Below, piece after piece: positions 8,352 through 15,567 of a stretch of DNA of 63,046 bases. The notes below the pieces were generated by a model. The model was not told where the DNA came from and did no database searches. It saw nothing but the letters and a program-made list of their open reading frames with translations. The stretch is from Pseudomonadota bacterium (lineage in GTDB: Bacteria > Bdellovibrionota > FAC87 > UBA2466), in the NCBI GenBank assembly GCA_009927165.1, contig RFNO01000071.1:1-63046 (forward strand), written 5' to 3'. The first letter of the stretch is position 1. Each line of letters starts with the position of its first letter. The position numbers were made by a program, and so were the translations under genes.

Positions 8352-9023
8352 TTAAGGGGCGCTGAGTAATTTTTTTTTGAGATCTTCTAGCCCACTATCA
8401 TTGGGAACGCCGAAATATCCTTTCCAGATATCAGTAGCCATTCCCTTTCCTTTCCCATGAATCATCTGAGAAGGAGCAAGAGCAATGACTTCTTCCTCGT
8501 CTTTGCCCGTGTTTAGCCCGATAAGCGTGAGGGTTTCGCCGGGGGAAACTGAAAATTCAAATTGCCCAAAAAACTGATTGAGATGAGGCGCTTTGACATT
8601 CACCCCGTTCTTTTCGAGAGCTGACTTAAGCGCTTCGCCAATTTCTTTTGCCGTAAGGGAACGAAAGAACGTCAGCTGCATCACTTTGGCCTTTGAAGCC
8701 GCAATAGACTTTAAAGGCTGAGCAGGATCCATTTTGAGTTGTGTATCTAAATAATTCGCAGCCGCGTACACATTTACATCAATTACTGCGACCGTTTTCC
8801 ACCGCACGCCAGCCCCACTAAGCTTTAATGCCCATTTATTTTTTCCTTGAGTAACCACAGCAGTCGGAAAGACCTGAACCTTTCTCCCCGTATCAGAAAG
8901 TCCTTTGCCTGAGTCACTTAGTTCCAGAGGGGTGCCTGAATAGTCGACCGAAACCGGAACGGGAGATTCAGAAAAAACAGGGGTGACAAAAATAAGCCCT
9001 AATAACATTAAGTTTTGTAACAC
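8352..9023 (-). CDS. exported chalcone-isomerase-like protein, 223 aa
   Basis: AAGGAG (9035-9030) sits six bases before a GTG at 9023, which opens a signal peptide (MLQNLMLLGLIFVTPVFSES). This is better than the in-frame ATGs further up at 9050 and 9125. The mature protein matches the bacterial chalcone-isomerase-like family: SGAGVRWK, then DVNVYAAANYLD, LTFFRSLTAKEIGEAL and a C-terminal GYFGV. Bacterial members are periplasmic and may bind fatty acids or related ligands; enzymatic flavonoid chemistry is not expected. It is divergent from the exported repeat protein at 9192. The fold is likely; function is unknown. Confidence 0.8.
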   Translation of the reverse strand: MLQNLMLLGLIFVTPVFSESPVPVSVDYSGTPLELSDSGKGLSDTGRKVQVFPTAVVTQGKNKWALKLSGAGVRWKTVAVIDVNVYAAANYLDTQLKMDPAQPLKSIAASKAKVMQLTFFRSLTAKEIGEALKSALEKNGVNVKAPHLNQFFGQFEFSVSPGETLTLIGLNTGKDEEEVIALAPSQMIHGKGKGMATDIWKGYFGVPNDSGLEDLKKKLLSAP

Positions 9024-9191
9024 ATCGAGCTCCTTGAGGTTTTTTTTCATTATTTTCCCGCTCTTTCGGAACCCGGTCAAACTCAATAAGCAAAATATAT
9101 TTTTTGGAAAACTGGACATTTTCATTCGAGAGGCATAAATGTCTTGATCAAGAACAGAATTTACCTTGTGTTCGATAACAAAGGAGACCCC

Positions 9192-9911
9192 ATGTTAACC
9201 AGATTACTTGCTATCAGCTCAGTCCTGATGATGGGATTCGGTGCCATAGCAGACGAAACGAACGCCCCCAAAACCGTAGAAGCGGCACTCACCAAAGCTT
9301 ATATTCCCATGGGCTTTGACGATAATGACCGAGTTCAAATTGCAGTGGCAGGGACGTTCAAGAATACTTGTTATAAAGTTGGCCCACACGCTCTCAAAGT
9401 TGACGCGGAAAATAAGACCATAACAGTCCAACAACAAGCCTACCTGTATGGAGGTGTGTGCTTGCAGATGTTTGTTCCCTTCTCTGAAATCATCGATGTG
9501 GGTATTGTTCCCTCAGGAGATTACAAAGTACTCGATTCCAAGTCTGGAGCTACTTTGGCAAATCTAAAAGTCGATCGCGGTAACAATCCCGGACCGGATG
9601 ATTTTCTTTACGCACCAGTAACCGATGCGTACATCGTCAATGGTGGAGAAAATCAAAAGCATATTCTCGCTCTCGCAGGGAGTTTTGGCGATCGATGCTC
9701 TGATTTCCAAGACATCACGGTTCATGTGAAAGATGACGTCATCGTGGTTCAACCGATCGTAACTCGTGCAGCTGATGTGAGCTGTGCTCCGGAAAAAGTT
9801 CGATTCTTAAAAACAATTGAACTCGACTCGAACATTGCACACGGAATGTACATGTTGCATGTTCGTTCTCTAAATGGGCAAGCCATCAACAAACTGGTTG
9901 ATCTCGAGTAG
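9192..9911 (+). CDS. exported protein with two related Cys-pair repeats, 239 aa
   Basis: AAGGAG (9181-9186) directly before ATG 9192 fixes the start; an in-frame ATT or ATG further up has no such site. A signal peptide ends near MGFGAIADE. The mature protein holds two similar halves. The first has VAVAGTF-like AVAGTFKNTCYKVG, ITVQQQAYL, VCLQMFVPF and GDYKVLDS. The second has LALAGSFGDRCSDFQ, IVVQPIVTR, SCAPEKVRF and GMYMLHVRSLNG. Each half carries two Cys, which suggests one disulfide per repeat. No known family is recognised. A strong terminator follows, so this is a monocistronic exported protein. Confidence 0.82.
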   Translation: MLTRLLAISSVLMMGFGAIADETNAPKTVEAALTKAYIPMGFDDNDRVQIAVAGTFKNTCYKVGPHALKVDAENKTITVQQQAYLYGGVCLQMFVPFSEIIDVGIVPSGDYKVLDSKSGATLANLKVDRGNNPGPDDFLYAPVTDAYIVNGGENQKHILALAGSFGDRCSDFQDITVHVKDDVIVVQPIVTRAADVSCAPEKVRFLKTIELDSNIAHGMYMLHVRSLNGQAINKLVDLE

Positions 9912-9925
9912 TGAGTCGAAATTAG

Positions 9926-9958
9926 GGGGACCTGGGTTTTGCCCAGGTCCCCTTTTTT
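9926..9958 (+). terminator. strong intrinsic terminator after the repeat protein gene
   Basis: An 11-bp perfect GC-rich stem, GGGGACCTGGG (9926-9936) with CCCAGGTCCCC (9942-9952), has a 5-nt loop and is followed by six T residues (9953-9958). It lies 14 nt after the stop codon. On the other strand no T-run follows, so it acts on the plus strand. Confidence 0.95.
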
Positions 9959-9963
9959 ATTGG

Positions 9964-10353
9964 TTAAGAAGCTAATGAAAGAGCCTCTGGCATACTGCTC
10001 ACCCAACCGTACTCGCGCTCTTTTCGATATAACGTACGTCGGTTTATTCCGAGGATCCGAGATGCTTTATCTTTTCTTCCCCCGGTTCTTTTTAAAATCA
10101 CTTCAATGTACCTCTTTTCGAGTTCATGAAGTGTGGGCTGATCAGCAACTAATCCCAGACCAGTCTCATTTGGAACACCAGCTCCCATAAGAGGGGCTTC
10201 CCCGTTGCATTTCGCATTTAAGAATGCAAGGGCATCCTTGGCTTCTATGAATTGCTTCAACTCATATTCCGCGCTTGGACAATGCTCTCTCAGTAGCTTT
10301 TCCATTGGAATTTCACCATTTACTACCACAATCATTGATTTTTTTTCGTTCAT
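9964..10353 (-). CDS. Fis-type (HTH_8) DNA-binding protein lacking an AAA+ domain, 129 aa
   Basis: The C-terminal part (TLHELEKRYIEVIL, then GGRKDKASRILGINRRTLYRK) is the Fis-type helix-turn-helix that ends NtrC-family sigma-54 activators. The roughly 80 residues before it (MIVVVNGE...AKDALAFL) faintly resemble a shortened receiver domain, but no phospho-acceptor Asp is placed as expected. There is no ATPase domain. GAGGAGGA (10358-10365) sets ATG 10353. The gene is divergent from a CBS-domain gene, and both seem to have sigma-54-type promoters. It probably regulates its own gene and the CBS gene, perhaps by modulating a full-length activator. That role is inference. Confidence 0.8.
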   Translation of the reverse strand: MNEKKSMIVVVNGEIPMEKLLREHCPSAEYELKQFIEAKDALAFLNAKCNGEAPLMGAGVPNETGLGLVADQPTLHELEKRYIEVILKRTGGRKDKASRILGINRRTLYRKEREYGWVSSMPEALSLAS

Positions 10354-10380
10354 TTTGTCCTCCTCTTTGGGGCGTATTAA

Positions 10381-10395
10381 GCAGCTTTCATGCCA
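10381..10395 (-). promoter_or_regulatory. candidate sigma-54 promoter for the Fis-type regulator gene
   Basis: Read on the minus strand the sequence is TGGCATGAAAGCTGC. The GG and GC are exactly 10 bases apart, as in the -24/-12 consensus (TGGCACG-N4-TTGC); only two consensus bases differ. The predicted start is near 10370, just before the ribosome site of the gene at 10353. Confidence 0.55.
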
Positions 10396-10415
10396 TTGGG
10401 GGACAGGCCGGCACA

Positions 10416-10430
10416 TGGCCCTTCGCTTGC
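10416..10430 (+). promoter_or_regulatory. candidate sigma-54 promoter for the CBS-domain gene
   Basis: TGGCCCTTCGCTTGC has the invariant GG (-24) and GC (-12) with correct spacing and a full TTGC element. The predicted transcript start is near 10442, leaving a short leader with GGGAG before the ATG at 10461. Confidence 0.6.
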
Positions 10431-10460
10431 ACTAAAAGTTCATAAACCAAGGGAGATTTT

Positions 10461-10934
10461 ATGCCTTCACTCAAACTGTATCGCACCGAAGTCGCAGTCA
10501 TTACCGCCGACTCTTCAATCGAGGAAGCGGCAAAGCTGATGAGAGATTTTCGTGTCGGAAGTATTGTTGTGATTGAGTCGACCACCGACGGGTCATTCTT
10601 CCCCGTTGGATTGCTGACTGACCGAGATATCGTAGTAGATGTCGTAGCGGAGGGACAAGAGAGTCGAAAACTCCTAGTCGCCCAAATCATGAGCCCGCAT
10701 CCCATCACCGTGAACTATTCGGCCACTCTGGAGGAGATGCTCACACTCATGAAGGATTTTAATGTCAGACGCTTGCCAGTAGTGGATGATAAACGCAACT
10801 TAGTCGGTTTTGTGTCCTTTGATGATCTTCTCGAAAGAGTGGGAGCGGAGTTGTCTTTTCTTTCGCAGCTATCCAATGGTCAAAACAGATTAGAAAAAGT
10901 TATTACCCCGGTTCGCGATAATCGATTTTCTTAG
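10461..10934 (+). CDS. two-CBS-domain protein, 157 aa
   Basis: Two CBS motifs fill the protein: residues about 8-75 (SIEEAAKLMRDFRVGSIVVI, GLLTDRDIV) and about 80-140 (MSPHPITVNYSATLEEMLTLM, VRRLPVVDD, LVGFVSFDDLL). Stand-alone CBS pairs bind adenine nucleotides or related ligands and control other proteins. The start follows GGGAG. A sigma-54-type promoter lies just upstream, and the divergent neighbour is a Fis-type regulator. The 3' end overlaps the convergent K+ channel gene by 4 nt, and a CBS protein beside an ion channel invites, but does not prove, a functional link. Confidence 0.92.
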   Translation: MPSLKLYRTEVAVITADSSIEEAAKLMRDFRVGSIVVIESTTDGSFFPVGLLTDRDIVVDVVAEGQESRKLLVAQIMSPHPITVNYSATLEEMLTLMKDFNVRRLPVVDDKRNLVGFVSFDDLLERVGAELSFLSQLSNGQNRLEKVITPVRDNRFS

Positions 10935-11335
10935 GACTGCTTCTCTTTTTCTTTGAGGTGCTTGTCGACCTCCTCCAGCTCCTTTTCTACTGCAATGAAG
11001 TCGGGTCTCAACAGAACGCTCGCGAATAACGCTGTGAAAGAGCAAAAAATAGCACTTCCGAGGATCATCATAATCATGCCCAAAATTTTCCCAGGAACTG
11101 ACTGGGGCAAGATATCGCCATATCCCACAGTGGTTACTGTTGCCACCGCCCACCACAAGGCATCCAAATAACTATCCACTTTAGGATTGCTCCCATGCTC
11201 GAGGTGATAAAACAGGAGCGCTGCCAAAGCAATCGTCCCATTTCCAATCACCGTCAGAATACCAAAAATGGGATGTTGTACGAGAGTTTGAAGTCGACCC
11301 GAAACAAACCGTACGCTTTTGCTGCCGAAACCCAA
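10931..11335 (-). CDS. two-TM potassium channel, 134 aa
   Basis: Two membrane helices (about 22-43 and 85-108) flank a pore loop with the K+ selectivity filter TTVGYGD (68-74), the mark of KcsA-type ion channels. A short charged, probably coiled C-terminus follows (KELEEVDKHLKEKEKQ); no RCK or cyclic-nucleotide domain is present. The start is TTG 11335. Its ribosome site AAGGAG is formed by the last two sense codons (Lys-Glu) of the upstream haem-c gene, whose stop lies 3 nt before this start, so the two are translationally coupled. The channel would act in the inner membrane as a tetramer. Confidence 0.92.
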   Translation of the reverse strand: MGFGSKSVRFVSGRLQTLVQHPIFGILTVIGNGTIALAALLFYHLEHGSNPKVDSYLDALWWAVATVTTVGYGDILPQSVPGKILGMIMMILGSAIFCSFTALFASVLLRPDFIAVEKELEEVDKHLKEKEKQS

Positions 11336-11338
11336 GCA

Positions 11339-12487
11339 CTACTCCTTTGCTTTCTTTCCCTCAGCAAGCTTTCTCAACTCTTCTAATCGCTTCACTTCGT
11401 CTTCCGGGATGAACGTTCCAGCACTTCCCGTGTAACCCATGTAGATTTTATCCGAGTAACGTCGGTAGCATTTCTTTGCTAGATCCGTTTGTGGCGCTTC
11501 TCGGATACAGCTTTCAAAGTAAAGTCGATCCAAATCCCAAACAGTAGGATCTTGGAGCGCCGAATAAGCTACTCCTAAAAGATACAGTGCCTCTACCCTT
11601 AGTTTACTTCCTGGGTTGTCGTCCAAAGCCGCATGAAGATAATTGGAAGCTCTCAAATAGCTAATATCCCCGTTTTCATCAGCGGGAAAAGTTTGCAATG
11701 ACGAAGCTCGCTCGATTAACTTTTGGGCTTTCTGAATGAGTTCTTCCGGACTCATTTTTTTCTTTGCATCTCCATCTTCCAACCAGTGTTGAGCATCTTT
11801 TTTCCATTGATCAGCCATTCGATGAACAAATTCCGGCAACTCTTTCCTCTGGGAAATACTGTCAATCAATGCAAGCGTTTCTTTTGGATCTTGTTTTACT
11901 CTAACTGTGATGCTCAAAGCTCTGCGAAGTGACCGAGTAAACTCAACGATTCCCAATCCGTCGGTAGGACTGGAAGACAGAATATCCGTATAGGCTTTTA
12001 ACGCTTTATCAAATTGTCGAGTTGCCGCAAACACATCCGCTTTTTCAAAAGGGCTGAGTTGACTTGACTCCACACGTTTTTGCAAATCCTGGAAATTTTT
12101 CTCTGAAGGAATTCTCGAGTGGCAGCTGAAACAGAAAGCTGTTACCGTGCGCATTCGGTGTCTTGCATAGTCATAATCCCCCGCTTTAAACCGATCACGT
12201 GTGTCTTCTAAATAACCATGAAACATTCGAGAAATGGCGTAAATTCCGGGTTCTTCATTTTTCATAGAGTTGGGGAACGCATGTTTCAAGTTCGCGAGTT
12301 GATTGAGGTCTTTTTGAATGATTGCTCTGTTTTTGGGACTGCGAAACTTTTCAGGACTTACCAAAAAAGGCTGCAAATTTAAGAGTGAAGTGAACATCTG
12401 CTGCATGGTTCCCTTTACTTCGGGGCGTTCTTTAGCAACTGATACGGAGATACTGAGCATTAGGATTAAACTGAGTGCGCGTATCAT
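11339..12487 (-). CDS. exported monohaem c-type protein with helical-repeat C-terminus, 382 aa
   Basis: A signal peptide (MIRALSLILMLSISVSVAKE) leads a helical N-terminal region that carries one haem-c motif, CFSCH (119-123). The rest looks like TPR-type helical repeats (AATRQFDKALKAYTDIL, LRVEALYLLGVAYSAL, and others). One haem on a four-helix-like N-terminal region recalls cytochrome-c-prime-like proteins, but I cannot assign the family. GAGG precedes ATG 12487. It is directly followed, with 3 nt between, by a K+ channel gene whose ribosome site lies in this gene's last codons. A redox or ligand-sensing partner for the channel is possible; this is inference. Confidence 0.75.
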   Translation of the reverse strand: MIRALSLILMLSISVSVAKERPEVKGTMQQMFTSLLNLQPFLVSPEKFRSPKNRAIIQKDLNQLANLKHAFPNSMKNEEPGIYAISRMFHGYLEDTRDRFKAGDYDYARHRMRTVTAFCFSCHSRIPSEKNFQDLQKRVESSQLSPFEKADVFAATRQFDKALKAYTDILSSSPTDGLGIVEFTRSLRRALSITVRVKQDPKETLALIDSISQRKELPEFVHRMADQWKKDAQHWLEDGDAKKKMSPEELIQKAQKLIERASSLQTFPADENGDISYLRASNYLHAALDDNPGSKLRVEALYLLGVAYSALQDPTVWDLDRLYFESCIREAPQTDLAKKCYRRYSDKIYMGYTGSAGTFIPEDEVKRLEELRKLAEGKKAKE

Positions 12488-12702
12488 GGGTTGGCCTCTT
12501 TCTCCTCTTGGTGAGGAAGCTGTAGTTTATGTGATTTTCGCGGATTTTGCCAACCACCTCACCCGAGAAAATACCCATCCGATAACCTGCATTATTTCCA
12601 TTAGTTACACCACCTTTGCGAAGCTGCTTTTTTAGTTTAATCGGATGATTGACTACCCCCGTTAAGAAAGATACTTCTTGGAACTCTTATAGGGGGTTCT
12701 TC

Positions 12703-13170
12703 ATGCGATTTTTGATTCTAGTGGCTGGCCTTTTTGCTCTCACCAGTGTCGCTCAACCTTACAAAATAAATTGCAAAGCAACTAAGCAGCAAATTGGAAC
12801 CCATTGGCTAGTGAACGCCTCCCTTAAAGGCACGTTAGAACGAGGTCGCTCGGTAGTGACTCTCCAGAACTTTTCGGGCGGTTTAGCCATTTATCACGAT
12901 GAGGATTTCTCTGAGCCCTGGGCAAAAAGCTACATTAATCAAAAATCATTGGAAAATGACGAGTACTATCACCCGGTAAAATATAAAAACCACTACCGCT
13001 TTGAACTGGATTTTGAGAAAACAGAAAACTTTGAAGCAGAGCGAGTTCAGTTTCTTTTGCCTAAAGCTTTTGAATCTAACCGTGGAACACGTGCCTATTT
13101 CATCCTGAATCGTGTTAATGGCACATTTGGCGGAACTGTGCAGCTCACTTGCCAGATTACCGCGGAATAA
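12703..13170 (+). CDS. small exported protein of unknown function, 155 aa
   Basis: AGGGGG just before ATG 12703 and the signal peptide that it opens (MRFLILVAGLFALTSVAQ) favour this start over one at 12649. The mature part has two Cys, one near the start (INCKATK) and one near the end (LTCQITAE), which may form a disulfide, and many aromatic residues in short beta-like stretches. No family is recognised. It is convergent with the GNAT-like gene, with one base between the stops. The 215-nt region before it holds no other convincing gene. Confidence 0.68.
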   Translation: MRFLILVAGLFALTSVAQPYKINCKATKQQIGTHWLVNASLKGTLERGRSVVTLQNFSGGLAIYHDEDFSEPWAKSYINQKSLENDEYYHPVKYKNHYRFELDFEKTENFEAERVQFLLPKAFESNRGTRAYFILNRVNGTFGGTVQLTCQITAE

Positions 13171-13171
13171 C

Positions 13172-14338
13172 TTATTTCGCTTTAAACTTACTCAAGTAAT
13201 CACGACCTTCGAGCTTGTAGTATTCGGCCAAGTATTCCAAATAAATTTTATTTACTGAAATAGGCAGTGCCGAATTGGTAAATAGCCGTTCCGACGAACG
13301 AGCTAGCACAACGTAATCTCTTCGTTTCTCACCCTGGGCCTTCAAAGCCGGAAAATAAGTGCAAGGCAAGTATCCCGCTTTGACGAAGCAATCAATCCCC
13401 CACAGATCGGCCGCATCATTAATCACTTCAATATAACTGATTTTTTCTCTCGCCAGCATTCGCGCCAACTGGGAGTAGAGCTCTGTGGGGTTTACTGCTT
13501 TTTCAAGACGCTCCCCAATAATGGTTGCCATTTGCTCTTCCGGAATAAGCTTCACGTAAATTTCTACTGACTCATCCCGATCGATGATCATCGCGTTCGG
13601 ACGCGTGAAGGGATAAAAGTGCATAGCTAGTGATTTTCTCTCTTCCAACTTTGAAAATCGTCTCAATACAAACTGAGGCGCATGAATTAGCTCTAACGAC
13701 GGAACTGCTTCAAAGGGAACTGGTGAACTCGGGACGTCCTGAGCCACCGGAAGATCCTCTAAATGGCACTCGCGCTTTACGAGGTCGAAAAAGGGGGCAA
13801 TAGCTGGATGTAACTGGAAATCCTGATGCCGTTTTTCTTCAAGCACTTTGTCAAAAAAATAAGCGGCAACGCCGTTCAGCCGATTCCCTTCCGTCGCGGA
13901 TGCCATCGGCAAAACCCCCACGATCTTAAAACCCAATTCAAGAGTAGCTTCTTGTTGCTTGAGTGAAACCCCTTGGGCCGTTGTATAAATCACTTCGATC
14001 TTTCTTTTTGGGTCTTTTAAGTAAGCGAGTAGCGGAACCAAGCCTTTTTTGAGAACTCCTGCCCAATCCGTCACCACGGGATCTAAGTAAAGCCGCACTA
14101 CTTTTGCTAGTCGATTCTCCAGATCTATCAAAATCGAAAACACCGTCAGAGCGACGCCATTTTTCTCGCCTAAGATCCAAGCCGTAAAAGGACTACGGAT
14201 AGACTCGCGCAACTTTTCAGCATCCAGAAATACCGGATCTGAATTGGATGGATGCTTCCCTACTTGATAAAGACGCATTAAAGAAAATACGTCTGTTTCC
14301 GAAGCCAAACGAAATTGTATTTCCCCAACCTTGATCAT
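13172..14338 (-). CDS. protein with two GNAT-like domains, last gene of the LuxC/LuxE cluster, 388 aa
   Basis: The N-terminal half (FRLASETDVFSLMRLYQVGKHP, then LAKVVRLYLDPVVTD) has the outline of a GNAT acetyltransferase. The C-terminal half (FVLRRFSKLEERKSLAMHFYPF, IEVINDAADLWGIDCFVKAGY) looks like a second, diverged GNAT fold. Canonical acetyl-CoA loop residues are not clear, so one or both halves may be inactive or use another acyl donor. Its ATGA start overlaps the stop of the MFS gene, which ties it to the five upstream genes. A role in acylating the product of that pathway is inference. Confidence 0.62.
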   Translation of the reverse strand: MIKVGEIQFRLASETDVFSLMRLYQVGKHPSNSDPVFLDAEKLRESIRSPFTAWILGEKNGVALTVFSILIDLENRLAKVVRLYLDPVVTDWAGVLKKGLVPLLAYLKDPKRKIEVIYTTAQGVSLKQQEATLELGFKIVGVLPMASATEGNRLNGVAAYFFDKVLEEKRHQDFQLHPAIAPFFDLVKRECHLEDLPVAQDVPSSPVPFEAVPSLELIHAPQFVLRRFSKLEERKSLAMHFYPFTRPNAMIIDRDESVEIYVKLIPEEQMATIIGERLEKAVNPTELYSQLARMLAREKISYIEVINDAADLWGIDCFVKAGYLPCTYFPALKAQGEKRRDYVVLARSSERLFTNSALPISVNKIYLEYLAEYYKLEGRDYLSKFKAK

Positions 14339-15567
14339 TTAGACTCCCACGAAAGCTCACCAGTGCTTATCCTTCTGCGTAAAAACCAGAAATAATGGGA
14401 GACCAATAAAACTCCCATTCCTTGGACCAGACAAGTTTGTCTGACGCTCATTAGGTCACAGAGCCAGCCAAACACAAAATATCCTAATGGAAAGCTGGCT
14501 CCAATCAGATATTGTAGCAGCGCAAAAAACCTTCCCTTTACTTCTGCGGGAACCACTTGCTGAAAGAGGGATAAAAACTTCACGTTATTAACTCCCAACA
14601 CCAACCCCGATACGAACAGCATGGTTCCATAGAGCACGGACTGGACGGCAAAAGCAGGAATACAAAATGTTATGCCCAACACCAAAAGACACACGCCCGC
14701 AATCACCAGCTTATCGACACTTTCAGGTACCCAACGAGAACCCAGTGCCCCCGCAAAAAGGCCCACCCAGAGTGCCCCTTCAAGTGCTCCTAAAGTGATA
14801 GAGTCTGCCCCAAGAATTTTTTTAGTGTAGAGAGGTAAAATAACCAGAGTCGGTACGGTAAAAAAATTCACCACGCCAAAACCTATGACCATTTTCTTTA
14901 ACAGTCCAAATCGTTTCAAAAACTCCCAACCACTATCCCCTTTTGAAGGAGAATCGATTGTCGAGGAAAAAAATACTGCTTTTTTTGAAAAACGAGAAGC
15001 AGTGAAATAAAAAAGACAGGCCATCAATAAGATTTGCGACATCCCCATTACACCAATGGTTACAGCACCCAAAACCGCCCCTCCGAAATTGGATAACGAT
15101 TGGGTCGTTGCAAACAAAGCAACACCGTTCTCTTGATCTTCGGGATACCGGTCATTTTTTGGAATCAACTCGTATAGACTTTTGTTGAGCGCGGGATCGA
15201 TCAAGCTCTGGCAACAGGCTACCAGAAACCCCGTCGCAAGAAGTAGGGCCAAACTGGCATCTCTTTCCTTGACGATCAGGCTCGAACAACCCAGCAAGAC
15301 GCTGGTACACGAATCCGTCAACACTAAAATTCGGCTGCTCGAAAAAGTATCAACACACTTTCCTATAAAACGAGAAAACAAGAGGGGGGGAATGGCAACT
15401 GCCACCATGAACAGCCCAGTCCACTTTCCGGCATCGACGCCCAAATGGGACACAATCCACCAGACCATTGCCATCTGTACCATTCGCGCACCAGACTGGC
15501 TGAGTATTTGTCCCATCCACACCCAAGTGAAATGAGAATTTCTCAGAAAAAAATCAAAGCCTTTCAT
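14335..15567 (-). CDS. MFS-type transporter in the LuxC/LuxE cluster, 410 aa
   Basis: About twelve hydrophobic segments and an FIGKCVDTFSSSRILVLTDS loop between helices 2 and 3 (the MFS G-x-x-x-D/R-x-x-x-R/K signature region) mark a major-facilitator transporter of the MFS_3 or drug-exporter kind. I chose ATG 15567, preceded by GAGG, over a TTG at 15576. It overlaps the end of the LuxC fusion gene and shares an ATGA with the downstream GNAT-like gene. The natural reading is that it exports the product of the cluster at the inner membrane. The substrate is unknown. Confidence 0.85.
   Translation of the reverse strand: MKGFDFFLRNSHFTWVWMGQILSQSGARMVQMAMVWWIVSHLGVDAGKWTGLFMVAVAIPPLLFSRFIGKCVDTFSSSRILVLTDSCTSVLLGCSSLIVKERDASLALLLATGFLVACCQSLIDPALNKSLYELIPKNDRYPEDQENGVALFATTQSLSNFGGAVLGAVTIGVMGMSQILLMACLFYFTASRFSKKAVFFSSTIDSPSKGDSGWEFLKRFGLLKKMVIGFGVVNFFTVPTLVILPLYTKKILGADSITLGALEGALWVGLFAGALGSRWVPESVDKLVIAGVCLLVLGITFCIPAFAVQSVLYGTMLFVSGLVLGVNNVKFLSLFQQVVPAEVKGRFFALLQYLIGASFPLGYFVFGWLCDLMSVRQTCLVQGMGVLLVSHYFWFLRRRISTGELSWESK

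Noticed and set aside
12318-12635. 105-codon plus-strand frame before the small exported protein
   Set aside because: More than half is antisense to the haem-c gene, there is no ribosome site, and the sequence has no protein-like features.
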